Notes: a model not told the origin generated them from the letters alone. A stretch of DNA of 64,000 nucleotides from Hormiphora californensis (GCA_020137815.1 CM035353.1:7781298-7845297), one strand, 5' to 3'. Counted from the first letter of the stretch, positions 10,031 to 29,628 are shown. Program-made: numbers and translations.

Positions 10031-12675
10031 ATGGCGAGCACGTCAGGTGAGCCACCTCCTGTGGACCCTGTGGATGAGGCAGCAGCAATATACTCAGTAG
10101 AGGATGCAGTAGAGCCCAGTACAGCTGCTACATCCCGTGCAGAATCTGAGGAAGAGGAGGATGAGGAGGAAGATGAGACTGAACCAACACTAAAATACGA
10201 GAGGTCCATTAGGAATGACTTGAAGGACAGGATATTTCCCCACACTAAGATAACTAAGGTAGCGGTTCATGAGAAGTTCATAGTACTGGGAGACATCAGA
10301 GGCCAGGTGTATCTGCTGGATCATAGTGGTACCATTATACGCCAGATCAATGCCCACAAGGGGGCTGTTACGTGCCTCACTATCGACCTAACTGGAGAGT
10401 ACATAGCATCTTCCTCACGATATGATCAGAATCTAGTGATAAAGGGGCTATACAAGGAGTCATCAGAGAGGGATTCTTCGGAGATGTTCCGTCAGCCTGT
10501 CCACTCAGTTGAACTAGGCCCAGAGTTCTCATCACAAGGTCACTACGTTATAGGTACAGACAGGGTGATATTGAACGAGAAAGGGTTCTTTGGGTCCAAG
10601 AGGACCTCCCTTCATGCGGGAGAGGGCCCTATCTGGACAGTGAAGTGGAGGAACACCTTCATAGCATGGGCTAATGACCTGGGCGTCAAGATATACGATA
10701 CAAACAGTAGGAAGCTGATCACTAAGATCGCTAGGGACCCCAAATCACCCGCCCCTGCTGATTATCACTGCCACATCTGTTGGTATAGTGGGGTCTCCCT
10801 GTTAGTAGGGTGGGCCAACACTATCAAGATCTGTCAGGTGCGACCTAGGACTAGCAGTGATTCAGCTGACCTGCCTCCCTATTATGTAGAGGTGATGAAC
10901 ATTATCTACCTGGACCACTATGTCTCAGGGATAGGGGCCCAACCTGGGGACAAGATAATATCTCTGGGTTACAACCCCCCTGATAACAACAAGAAACCTA
11001 TCAGACCTTGTGTTCGAATCACAGCGTTTAGTGGTCAGGAGCTCTCCCTGGAGGAGTTATCTATTAAGGGGTTTGAGAGCTGCAAAGCCAATGATTACAA
11101 TATGAGTGTGCTAGCAGTGGACCACTATGTGTATATCTCAGCTCCTTGTGATCTTATTATCGCTAAACCTAGGGACACTACTGATAAAGTGGAGTGGCTG
11201 ATCTCAAAACACCGCTACGAGGAGGCACTGGAGATTGTGAAGGATGGAGGAGTGGAGAAACACACATACAAATCAGTGGGTCAACTCTACCTGGCATACC
11301 TGAGGGATAGGGGCCAGTTTGAAACATGTGCCAGGCTGTGTAAAGATATCATTGGAGAGGATGCCGAGGCTTGGAGTAGGGAGATTGTAGCATTTCATAA
11401 CTGTAAGAAACTAACCATCCTCTGTCAGTATATTCCAATCCACAAACCCAGATTAGATTCATGGACCTACGAACTAGCACTATCATCCTTCCTCCAACTC
11501 CACGAGTTTAAACAGTTCGGGGAGTACCTTGGAGAAATGGCCCCCTGAGATCTGTGGACAGAAGGCGCTAATCAACTACCTAGTGGGTGTTAGTCAAGGA
11601 GGTGAAGAATACTCACCCAGACTATGTGTACTTGTTCAAGTGCCTTGCTTTACTGTACGAGTACAATGAGGACTATATCAACTCCCTGTTTCTATACATC
11701 AAACTGGACTGTGATAGAGCGTTCGACCTGATAGGAAGGTACAACTTGTTCCACTCTCTAGAGGGGGATGACAGGGTATATAGACTGCTCAAGAAGAATG
11801 AGACCAAGGCTATAGAACTGTTTGTACAGAACACTGAGAAGATACCAGTATCAATGGTAGTAAAGGAGTTGAAACACAAGAACGAGCTAGATAAACCTAC
11901 TATGATTGAGAAGAAGAAGCAGTACCTGTATAGGTATCTAGATGAACTCTTCCAGTCGGACCCTGAGGCTGGGGACGATTATCATGGTGAAATGATAGCG
12001 CTGTACGCAGAATATGACACCACTAAGGATAAAGTTAAGTTGATGAGGTTCCTCAAAGAGAGCACTAAATACCCTATAGATAGGGCGTATGAGATATGTG
12101 AGACAAGAAGGTTGTACGAGGCACAGGTGTATCTGCTGACTAAAATGGGACGTTCCATGAAGGCCCTGTCCCTACTGATCGACAAGCTGGGTGATATCTC
12201 TGCAGCTATAGAGTTCTGTAAGGAGGAAGAGGACAAGGAGTTGTGGGATAACTTGTTGAAGAAGGCAACAGAGAGTAGGAAACCCTCCTTTATTACAGGG
12301 CTGCTACAGAATATTGGGACCCACATCAACCCAAAGGACCTGATAGCCTGGATACCTAATGGACAAAGGATAGAGGGACTGCGGGACAGTCTGGTTAAGA
12401 TCCTTCAGGATTATAAACTACAGGTTAATCTAAATGAGGGGTACAAGAGGGTGTTTGTTAACGATACTGTAACACTCGGTAAAAACATGAGATCCATGGC
12501 ACGGCGAGGTACCCATATTGACGAGTCCACAACATGTCAGCTGTGTACCAACCCCCTAATACAGGAACATGAGGCATTCCTGGGAGATGTGACTGTCTTC
12601 TTTTGTGGGCACGCCTACCATAATGACACCTGTCTGCGAGGCAGGGAGTTCTGTGTGTCGTGTGTTAAGAGTTGA
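10031..12675 (+). CDS. VPS41: VPS41 (HOPS complex subunit), intronless, reading frame broken twice
   Basis: An acidic leader is followed by KYERSIRN, a WD40-like beta-propeller (including HAGEGPIWTVKWR and IAWANDLGVKIYD), a clathrin-repeat region, ITGLLQNIGTHI, SLVKILQDY, and a C-terminal RING-like zinc domain (CQLC...CGHAYHNDTC...CVSC). This matches VPS41 along its whole length (about 880 residues; human 854). It tethers vesicles to late endosomes and lysosomes as part of HOPS. The frame opens at 10031 and stops at 11546; the next part opens from 11587 in another frame. Reading the middle frame between them gives WPPEICGQKALINYLV, which fits the family. So one extra base near 11534-11537 (AAA) and one near 11585-11587 (GGG) would explain the break. 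Both are homopolymers, so sequencing error is the simplest reading; a recent pseudogene is possible. Confidence 0.92.
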
Positions 12676-12878
12676 TTGTTTGTGTACATGATGTATGTGT
12701 ATTGATTTTATTGTTGTTGTTTCAGATTGACATGGTATAAATCTTGATTTTGTATCCTCACTCTTCTGTTCTTGCCCTCCTGAACCCCCTATAACACCCT
12801 CCTACTTGGCTCTCCTACTTGCCCCCTCTAACACCCTCCTACTTGCCCCCCTCTAACAACCCTCCTATTTGTAGCGAC

Positions 12879-13596
12879 ATGGAACCTCCCCCACCGGACT
12901 ACAACTCTGCCACCCATAAAGGAGCTGAGGCTGGATATAATCCAGGTTACCCACCAGGCCAGGCTGGTTACCCACCAGGCCAGGCAGGTTACGCTGGATA
13001 CAGTCAGCCAGGAGCAGAGTACCCACCTGGGGGTTATCCACCTCAAGCTGGGGGTTATCCGCCAGTTGCTGGTGCTGCTTACCCACCTCAGGGAGGATAC
13101 CCACCCTCTCAGGGAGGATACCCACCTCAGGCAGGATACCCACCCTCTCAGGCCGGATATCCACCTGCAGCTGGAGGATATCCACCTGCAGCTGGATATC
13201 CAGCAGCAGCCCCAGGACCTGCCTACCCTGCCCCTGTGGGTGGCGACTACAACAACACAGGGTACCCCAAAGAAACCCGGGCAGCCTCCCTGGATAACCT
13301 GGAGGCGGGGTATGATAATGGTAGTATGCTCAGACAAGGAAGGAGGGGTCTAACTGACCAGATAATTAGACGAGCCTTTATCCGGAAGGTTTATATGATA
13401 CTGTGTCTACAGTTTGCAGTTACAGTGGGAGCTATATTCCTTGTTCGATATGTGGTGGGGAAGGGGCTGTTGAGCTCCACGGGCAACATGATCCTCACTT
13501 GGACATGTTTCGCTATCTTCTTGATCGCAGAGATCGTACTGGTGAGTACAGAGGAGATGGAGGTTGCTATCTTTCTTTCTGATCTCTACAGCGTGA

Positions 13597-13653
<57 letters not shown>

Positions 13654-14350
13654 GGTGTGTTGTGACAGTGTGAGAAGGAAGCATCCTATCAACATTATAA
13701 TACTGGGTATATTCACCCTCGCTATGAGCGGCTTTGTTGGTGGAATCTGTATCTACTATAGCATTGACGCCGTGTTGATCGCAATGGGCAGCTGCTGTAT
13801 CATAACGGTGAGAGAGAACGTTAGGGGGACTGAGATGCTGCTATTTAGACTTTAGTTGCCTTGTTATAATATGCCAAGTACTTATTAAACCATGTGGACA
13901 ACCATGTATTAAACCTCTCACCCAGGTTGGATTGACTCTGTTCGCGATGCAGACCAAGTTTGACATCACAGGAAAGGGAGCCTACATCTTCGTTATATTC
14001 CTAGTGTTCTTCTGCTTTGGATTCTTCGCTGCAATATTCTCCAGTCGAATTATGCAGGTATGAAGTCAGTTATTGGGACTTCCCCGTGTCAATTGGGGTG
14101 AAATATTTCATGATAATTTAGTACAGATGTATAACCCTATTAACTCACTTCCCTCCTCTCTCTGTAGGTGGTGTATGGCTGTGTTGGAGTGTTGGTGTTC
14201 TCACTCTTCCTAGTGTACGATACCCAACTACTACTTGGTGGTAGGAAGTACGAGTTGAGTGAGGAAGAGTATGTGTTTGCAGCTCTTACCATCTATATTG
14301 ATGTCATTCAGATCTTCCTGTACCTTCTCAGTATCTTGGGAAATGACTAA
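12879..14350 (+). CDS. Lifeguard/TMBIM family protein, second copy, four exons
   Basis: Exons 12879-13541, 13655-13807, 13926-14057 and 14168-14350 (TAA), all joined at phase 0, give 376 residues. The start MEPPPPDY is the PPxY-type leader; an upstream in-frame ATG at 12819 lies in a CT-rich repeat and is less likely. The leader is long and made of GYPPQ/AGYPP repeats, then seven TM segments and YELSEEEYVFAALTIYID. Function as for the copy at 6150. Intron 1 ends in a CT microsatellite abutting the acceptor. The last 85 bp before the final codons are identical to the first copy although the rest has diverged. Confidence 0.92.
13602..13650. repeat. (CT)n microsatellite forming the polypyrimidine tract of Lifeguard 2 intron 1
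   Basis: About 49 bases of CT end directly at GCAG, the acceptor at 13654. Confidence 0.9.
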
Positions 14351-14940
14351 TTAGTGCGGCGTGATCCATCAAACAAAGCCCTCCTGGCCCTGGATGTATA
14401 ATTGTACAACTAGATAGCCTGTGCAGTGTGCGTGTGTGTCTACATCTCCTGGCAGATATTACATCTAGAGCCTGTGTGTGTCTACATCTCTAGAGAGAGG
14501 GACCTCAAGAACATACATGTGTAGCTTCGGTGTGTGCTGTAAATGAAAATAATCAAAACAATATTGTGTATTCACTTTGTTTTAAAGGTATTAATATTTA
14601 AATAATCCTGATCAGAGCATGGAAATACAATTTAAATATTTCATAGCTTTATCGAGAAACAATATACCGAAAATAAGAATACGTTGGTTTGTGAAATATG
14701 ATGCTTCGGCATTCGCTCTGGCAAAAAGTTAATTGAAGAAAAGAGGAAAAAATATATAAGTGTGCAGTGTAAAATGTAGATGCTTTATTTTGTATAATAG
14801 AACGCAACATGGTTATTTTCTTAAAATAGTTGGTATACATTTTAGAATCCTCGTTACTTTTGTAGCGCCTCATTTTCTACCCCAATTATTCCTTATAAGG
14901 AACTCTAGAGAGTGAGAAGGAACAATGTCGAGGTAGCAGT
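14351..14940. other. intergenic, AT-rich
   Basis: 3' UTR of Lifeguard 2 with a short duplicated CCTGTG...GTGTCTACATCTC word near 14417-14490, then AT-rich DNA up to the BTB gene. No gene recognised. Confidence 0.6.
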
Positions 14941-17552
14941 ATGATGGCTGGTGACCAACAGGAGAGTGAGACTCCCTCTGAGACCCCTACTGCTGTACAA
15001 GTGGTAAAGACAGCAGCTGTCGATGAAGTGGTAAAAGTAGACCCCGAACATGATTCATTGATCACCTACCCAACTTTTGAGAAACCATGGGATTTCAGTG
15101 ACCTGATACTAAACCTGGATGATAGGAAGTTTCATGTTCACAAGGTTAGTCAACCAGGAAGGGAGGAGGGGCAGGGAAGAGGTAGGGGGCGTTATCAACT
15201 TCTTGCCAAAGTGAAAAGTCGAATAAATAACATGTAATAATGAATATCCCACAGGCGGTAGTGTCTATGTGGTCGCCTATTCTAAAGCACCAGATCCTCC
15301 AACTAAAGTCGTCTGGTGAGCCAGAGGTTATCTTGGAACCCAGCGAGAAACTCAAACCTGAGGATTTTGTTGAAATGTTACAGGTACAATTCATCAAGCT
15401 GTTGTTATGTTCTACCCGTTCTAGCCCTCCTTTACATTTCACCGCGTGGGGCGCGGTGAAACAGGATCGAGCAAGGCAAGGAAGGCTGTTCAAGAGAGGG
15501 ACCTGAGTTCTCCTTCCAAAAAATCTGCTCAAAACTCAAAATGACCTGTTTCAGACGATATACCCTCCTAACAAGCCAATCAACGAGGCGAACTGTGAGA
15601 AACTGGTTACAATAGCTAATGCATTCAATATGTTCGAGCTGCTGAGACGATGTGAAAAGTATCTGATAAATGAGATGACCCCATCACTGGTAATAATGTC
15701 TAAATATACTCATGTTTAGCCTGTCTAATTCTGAACTGCGGCTTGTCAAGTTTACTAATAACTTCTAGATCCACTTTGTTTATCGTGACACCCTGTACTA
15801 TTGTATATATATGTTTGAGGGACAACTAACATCATGTACTACTGTATAGATAGGGGAAGATTTGAGGGACAACTAACACCCTCTACTAACTAACACCCTC
15901 TACTTCAGAAACTGCTGGTGTTTGCACAAGAAGAGCACCTCTCTAAACTGTTACAAAAGTGCACCAAGTACTGTAGCAGGATGAATCTAGAGGAACTAAA
16001 GAAATCCTCATTCTATACTGATATCTCTCCAGCCAACCTGTGTAACCTTCTAGAAGTCAGGTAAGATGATAGGTGTTACATATTGTGTCGCTATGGTGGT
16101 CTAGAAGTCAGGTAAGATGATATAATGTGTTACATATTTTGTGTCGTTATGTTGGTCTAGAAGTTAGGTAAGATGTTCCAACCCCCTCCGTAAGATAATA
16201 CATGTTACATATATTGTGTCGTTGTTGGTTATTTGGAGGGATGTTGTCCACACACCTGTTTCAAAGGGAGCTACTGAGTGGAGGGCCGGGGGGCAGCTGT
16301 GTTACATGTCATGTTCACACAATAATAGGACCAGTAAGTGGGGTACTATTATAACTGTTAGAAATGTTTTATGTCATGCTGCTAAAACCAATACAAAAAC
16401 AGATCTACCACTAACAGTATTATAGTTGTACATGACATGTATCAGTACAGCAGCTGGGTAGGACAACATTACTATGTACAAATTAGTGTCGAGCGTGTGT
16501 CTGTGTGTGTCTGTTGTGTGGTAATTATGTGATGAGATAGTCGCGACAACTGGGCAACAGTCCAACTTTTGTGATTGATTTTGAAATAAAAAAATACTTC
16601 TTTGCACTTTGTTAGCTGTATAATTTAACACCCCCCCCTCCTTTATACAGATGTTTAAAGATGGAGCAGAAGTTGAAGAAGAGTGAGATCAGAAGTTGGG
16701 AGTTGTCCTGTACACTACGTGCTATTCACGAGAGTTGGGGTAGGAAAGAAGGGGCATGTGTTCAACACAGAAATAACGGTTAGTTAGTACATTGTAACTC
16801 TCTCTGTCTATATCTGTCTGTCTATATATATCTCTCTCTCTCAATCTCTCTTTAACCCCCTCTCTCTCTAACCCCCTCTCTCTAACCCCCCTCTCTCTAA
16901 CACCCTCTAACCCCCTCTAACCCCCCTCTCTCAAACCCCTTCTCTCTAACCCCCCCTCTCTCTCTAACCCCCTCTCTCTAACCCCCCTCTCTCTAACACC
17001 CTCTAACCCCCTCTAACCCCCTCTCTCAACCCCTTCTCTCTAACCCCCTCTCTCTCTCTAACCCCCCTCTCTCTAGCCCCCTCTAACCCCCTTCTCTCTA
17101 ACCCCCTCTCTCTAACACCCTCTCTCTAACACCCTCTCTCTAACCCCATCTCTCTAACACCCCCTCTCTCTAACCCCCTCTCTCTAACCCCCTCTCTTTA
17201 ACCCCCTCTCTCTAAATCTCTCTCTCTAACCCCCTCTCTCTCTCTAACCCCCTCTCTCTAACCCCCTCTCTCTCTCTAACCCCCTCTCTAACCCCCTCTA
17301 TCTCTAACCCCCTCTCTCTATCTAACCCCCTCTCTCTAACCCCATCTCTCTAACACCCTCTCTCTAACCCCCCTCTCTCTAACCCCCCTTCTCTCTCTCT
17401 CTCTCTCCCTCTCTCTAACCCCCCTCTAACCCCTTATAACCCTACCAGGAATGCACCAGGAGAACTGCAATGAGTGTCTACACGCCATACGGAGACAGAT
17501 AGGGAAACTGTGTGAACTTGCCCTCAACAACCCATCAGACCACTCAGACTGA
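14941..17552 (+). CDS. BTB/POZ domain protein, seven exons
   Basis: Exons 14941-15144, 15255-15383, 15555-15689, 15909-16060, 16651-16778 and 17449-17552 join in frame (phases 0,0,0,2,1); I count six coding exons. A BTB fold runs from WDFSDLILNLDDRKFHVHK through AVVSMWSPIL to FELLRRCEKYLINEM, followed by a short BACK-like helical part (KLLVFAQEEHLSKLLQKCTKYC, LEELKKSSFYTDIS) and a Cys-containing tail (NCNECLHAIRRQIGKLCELAL). No MATH or Kelch part is visible. BTB proteins of this kind are often cullin-3 adaptors, but the partner cannot be read from sequence. Two ATGs open the frame (14941 and 14944). The exon ending at 16060 has its donor site copied twice downstream, and the last intron is a long CTCTCTAACCCC array. 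Confidence 0.8.
16049..16215 (+). repeat. triplicated exon end plus 5' splice site (BTB gene)
   Basis: CTAGAAGTCAGGTAAGATG occurs with its exon boundary at 16060, again at 16111 and, with one change, at 16167; the intron-side DNA (GTGTTACATATT...GTGTCG) is repeated with it. Only the first copy keeps the frame, since read-through meets TAA in GTCAGGTAA. Confidence 0.85.
16793..17440. repeat. CTCTCTAACCCC-type minisatellite filling the last BTB intron
   Basis: About 650 bp of variable units made from CTCT and TAACCCC blocks. It ends next to the acceptor at 17448 and so also supplies pyrimidine-rich DNA to it. Confidence 0.9.
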
Positions 17553-18955
17553 ACATGATATAGTGACTAGAGAGATAGACATTGGCAATTAATGAAGGAA
17601 GATGTATACAGCCCTATAAATTATTATTTGACAAAGGATATATTGACCAACCCCCGTGAGGCCCCCTTTAGATATCTTTAAATATCAGTTTCCCATGGCG
17701 ACAGAAGAATTCCAAATATGTATTTACAAACTGTGGGGATATATATTTCACGAAGGAGCACTAATCCCTAGGCGGACGATGATTATATATAAATTATTTG
17801 ATGTGTATATTGTCAGTTGTAGCGCTTTATATCAGACTACACGAAATATATTTTATTTAACTTTAGACCAAGTCCTCTGCTGCACCGTGAATTAGGTACC
17901 TTATTACCTCTATTTAACGGAACCTCTAATTAACGAAATCGGTAAAAATTTCGTTAATTTTAGGTATCGTTAATTTTGTGCTTTTTGTTAAAATTTGCTT
18001 GCCCAAACTGATTTTCGTTAATTAAAGGTACGTTAATTAAAGGTACGCTAATAGAAGGTTCCGTTATATAGAGGTAATAAGGTAACTGGTGTTTTCGATT
18101 GATATTCTTTTTACCAGTGACCACTCATAGCCCCTAGCAAACACACTCTTTTATTGTATCAATTGATCTTATTTAAAATAAAACACCGTTTATACATTCT
18201 ATACAGGAATTGTACTCCACACCCTGTGTATTAGGGAAGGAGAATAGTGTGGTATGTAGGGCGCGGCGACATTATTGTGTAGCGTGATCTAATGGGGAGC
18301 GCGCGCACGTACACTCCCCCAAGTAAATATTACATCCTGTATCAGGAACCACAACACACTGTCAGACTGTCAGAGCATTGGCCTGACCCATTCTCGTTGA
18401 ACTGTGGTCAGAGCATTGGCCTGACAGCTGTCACAGCATTGCATTGAGAGCAAGGCGTATATTTCGTAACGTCACGCTGTCTAAGAACACGAAAAGAAGA
18501 GGTAAACTTTAGGGTCGACTAGCACGCCTTGTTCATTGTTAAGTGGGTGGTTTAGCGAATCAAAACATCGTTATTTTCAAATAACTGACAATGAAAAGCA
18601 ATTCAAGTGCAGTAAAACTAACAATACTAACTGCAGATACTCTGCAGCATACAGAGTGTTCAATTGGCCCTCTCTCAAAGTCTCACAAATACTACACAAA
18701 CACGTCGACACCCTGCAGTATAATACTACTTTCCAATCGAGGGAAAAATCCTCCGAAAAAGATTAAAAGAATCGGTACTTAGCAAATATACCCGTACTTT
18801 TAGTAAGTTGCTCGGTAATGGTCGACTAGTTCCTGCAATCCAGCGTTATCCAGCTTGCTGGGCTTTCAAAGGGGCCCTATATAAAAGTGTCTGGCCGTAT
18901 TTTCTACAAAAATAAGTGCAATTTAAATTAACAGTTAACAAATCGTCCCATCTCT
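17553..18955. other. convergent intergenic region between the BTB and KLHL genes
   Basis: Holds a MITE-like element at 17894-18086 and otherwise AT-rich DNA with short duplications (CAGAGCATTGGCCTGAC near 18372 and 18411). No coding region supported. Confidence 0.55.
17894..18086. mobile_element. MITE-like element with ends GGTACCTTATTACCTCTAT
   Basis: The left end and the reverse complement of the right end agree over about 30 bases up to CGGAACCT. The inside repeats GTTAATTAAAGGTAC-like words. A second, right-end-only relative lies at about 60480-60605. Confidence 0.7.
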
Positions 18956-26374
<7,419 letters not shown>

Positions 26375-28337
26375 AACATTTCTAGCTGAACAAAGAAATG
26401 GAGGGATTATCAAGTTGATAGCACGTAATGCCTAATGAGCTTGAAATTATCTAGGAACATTAAATAGAACCCAAAGACCAAAGCCAATCAGAGCGCTTAG
26501 TTTAGTTCAAAATGACGTCTGGGATGGAAGCAAGGAAATGTTTAACTTTACTAATACTACTTCGGGCATTCTGATAAAGATCTGGGTACGTCTAACTCCT
26601 AACTGTGCAAACATTTAAACTGAATGGAGGCCCCGAATGCGTTGAGGCAAAACATTATTTTGCACGTACGATACCATGCGAGTATCTCATACTAAAACTT
26701 TTACGAAAGGTCTTCGGGTCTCCATAGACTTCCTGAGTTATAGTGGTATGGAAATCCTAGATCTGTTAAGATATGTAACATGTCACCACCTTCTCGCACA
26801 CGGGATTTTTCACATGTTAACGTGTGGTGCACACACACGAGTTTGGTACGACAACTTTTTTGGACCAATTTTTGTTGGCTTGGTATCTTCGTCATGTAGG
26901 CTACACAGGTGCCAGTTCCTCACAGAGCCTTCAGCCTCCCCTCCCTGGAAACTATCCGTATCCAGTCCAAGATTGAATTGTTGTTTTGTTTTGGGTATCC
27001 GAGTACCGTTGGTCGATCCGGAAATCTCGTCATCCATTTCCCCAGAAGTACCTTGAAAGAAGGTAGATCTTCCGCTAAGTTCACTTCTCCACTAAGTTCA
27101 CTTCTCACTCTCACTTCTCACTCTCTTTCATACTGATTATTGCTGTCCCTTAGAATTAAAAGCTTTCATTCGGTATTTGCGTTGTACAAGCTTTCTAGTG
27201 CCGAACTTGACAGACCCCGTAGTCAGCAGTCAGCGAGTTGGAGATTTTTAATGCTTTTAAACTTTAAAGAGTCAAGCGGTCAATTTTTTAAATCTTAAAA
27301 ATTTCACTCGAACGCGAAATAAATTTTTCAGTGCGCGCGCGTCTCAAGATAAGAACAGCGCGCAAATATTTTAACGCCGCGCGGGTTTTTACCAAAAAAA
27401 GTTTTCAAAAATTTCCAAAAGTTTTCAAAAGTTTTCAAAAACGGTCTTAAAAGTTAAAATCCGAAGAGGGATCCCTAAAAAAGTTCAGTATTTACACAGC
27501 GTTTACACAGTCTTTACACAGTCGTTACACCCAGAGCGGCGCGTGCTGCGCACAGCGGCTTTTTCCAAGAAAATATTGGATTGTGTGCTGCACAATTGAG
27601 AGAATTGAGCGCCGCGGCGAAAAAAGTTTCCATAAACGCTGCAAATCGAGTGCAAAAGACGCAGTCGTTACACCCAGAGCGGCGCGGGCGCTCTGGGTGT
27701 AACGACTGTGTAAAGACTGTGTAAACTCTGTGTAAATACTGAACTTTTTTAGGGATCCCTAGTACAAAATACAAATGTCACATCTGAAATGTGTTTATGT
27801 TGGTTACAAGCCTTAGCGTTTAGTGTACTCCGTAAGTTAAAACAGACTTGATACTTTAAGAGTGTCATTCATTTCCGTGTTCGTTACTCAGGCCTCAGCT
27901 GTGGCCTGAGTCCTGACTCCTGTGTGTTTGTGGCCAGTGGCTCTGCTAGTCGCGACTCGCGAGACTACAAGACTACACGACTACAAGACAAGACTAGCAC
28001 AGCCAGCTAGTGCTAGTAGCAACTAGCAGACTGCTACGGGTTGCCCGCGACCAAACCCCAAATATCTTGTAAAATCACCAGCTTTTAGTATCCGCCACCA
28101 GGCTAACTAGAAAATGGTTCGTTGTTCGTTGTTAACCTTTTTTGTAAGCCTTATTAAAATCGGCGTGGGGATGGCTTTATCACCAACGACTACCGTAATT
28201 TCGCTAAGCTTGTCATGCTCTACTTGATTGATGATACTGCTCAGTGCTCTCACTTAGAAATCTTGACTAATGTATGATATTTGTTTAGGTAAGACCTTAC
28301 AACTTCCAGTACATTGTACTGTGGCATTTGTCCAGAA
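26375..28337. other. divergent intergenic region between KLHL (-) and PRELI (+) genes
   Basis: Both genes are read away from this 2 kb stretch, so it should hold two promoters. It contains GCGCGC-rich DNA near 27320-27390, a foldback at 27467-27760, and an open frame of about 125 codons near 26676-27056 that resembles no family I know and has no gene-like context. Short CTACAAGACTA repeats lie near 27962-27990. Confidence 0.5.
27467..27760. mobile_element. foldback element with ends AGGGATCCCTAAAAAAGTTC
   Basis: About 80 bp at the left end (27467-27546) pair with the right end (27681-27760), including repeated TTTACACAGT words. A GC-rich centre separates them. No coding capacity; a non-autonomous DNA element is the likely origin. 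Confidence 0.75.
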
Positions 28338-29262
28338 ATGAAGTTTTGGCACTCTTCTCACACATTTGAGGTAAAATGAACCTTATTATCCACTTCCAAC
28401 ACTTCCAACACTTTCAATTTGAATATATGAAAAGTAAATGACAATATTTCAGCACCCCTGGGAAATGGTTTCACAGGCGTTCTGGCGGAAATACCCCAAT
28501 GAGTACCAGTCCCACGTGTACGGTACTGATGTTATTGAGCGGTATGTAGATGAGAAGGGACGACTGCACAGTAAGAGGATTATCATCAGTGACTGGAAGG
28601 TGCCGAGTTTCATGAAGATATTCTACACGGATCCACGAGGTTATGCAGTAGAGCACAGTATTGTGGATCCTGTTGAGAAGACCCTGACTCTAAAATCAGA
28701 GAATATCAATGCTGCTTCAATCTTCAGCTTCCAAGAGGACATTGTTTATAAAGGTAGGTATCTCCAACAATCTCTGTACTTTGTTAGATTTTATTTATGT
28801 GTAATAATCCATCCTCCACTGCAGGTCTAGGAGCCAAGACGTCACTACAACACGAAGCTAAGATCAGGTTCAGTGCTTCTCGACTAGTTGATGATGCTGC
28901 GGAGAACTGGCTATTTGGTCGTGTGTCTAATGCAGCGTGCGATGGTCTCAGGGTAGGTTGTGGTGGGTTTGTTACATGTGGTGACCTTGTGTGGTGGGTT
29001 TGATAGTTTGTATATTTAACTTTGTAATTCATACCATGAACTGTTTCTCCCCCAGGCAATGGACTCTATAATTGACAAGGTGGAGGCTGAGATGCAGCTC
29101 ACACTACAATCGGTTGGGAGGTCACTAGATGAGAGTATTACTGACGCTAAACGATCCATCGATGAGAGTCTAGCAGACGCAGAAGCATTCATCGATTCCA
29201 GTATCTCAGACGCTAAATCAACCTTAGATCGCTGTCGAACTGTCGAACCTACAAGGGGGTGA
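28338..29262 (+). CDS. PRELI/MSF1-domain protein (Slowmo/PRELID3-like)
   Basis: Exons 28338-28370, 28453-28753, 28825-28952 and 29056-29262 give 222 residues. The start MKFWHSSHTFE with HPWEMVSQAFWRKYPN is the hallmark of the PRELI domain. These proteins carry phospholipids (phosphatidylserine in the Slowmo branch) across the mitochondrial intermembrane space with TRIAP1. The domain spans about residues 1-170. The tail has several short helical repeats of the type SIDESLADAEAFIDSSISDA. Branch assignment to PRELID3/Slowmo rather than PRELID1 is from the overall look and is less sure. AATAAA follows at 29530. Confidence 0.9.
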
Positions 29263-29628
29263 CTGTAATTAAATCATTAAGAGAAGGGGTCAAATGAATC
29301 ATATATCAATCTAATTAGTGTACCCATTAGATGGAACCCTTTCACGCACAATAATCACCGTGACCTATATTAGTGTAGTGCAGAAACAATTTTACATTTG
29401 GAAAGTGAGATCTATTAATTTATTGTACGTGTCCTATCAGTGAGTTTCTACGTTTGCTAATATTCCTGTGTTTTACTCTAACTCGTACCTTATTGACGAA
29501 GGTAACTGTCATGCCTTGGAAAATAACCAAATAAAGATTCCCCACCCCATCCATAATCTACCTGACTCATCCCCCTGAATCTATAACTCCCTCCCTGGCC
29601 CTCATGATATATCCCTATCTACAGCAGT
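29263..29628. other. short intergenic region
   Basis: 3' UTR of the PRELI gene with AATAAA at 29530, then a CT-rich upstream region of LIN7. No other gene. Confidence 0.6.

Noticed and set aside
26676-27136. Open frames on both strands of about 75-126 codons
   Set aside because: No recognised domain, no splice context; may be chance or a decayed element.
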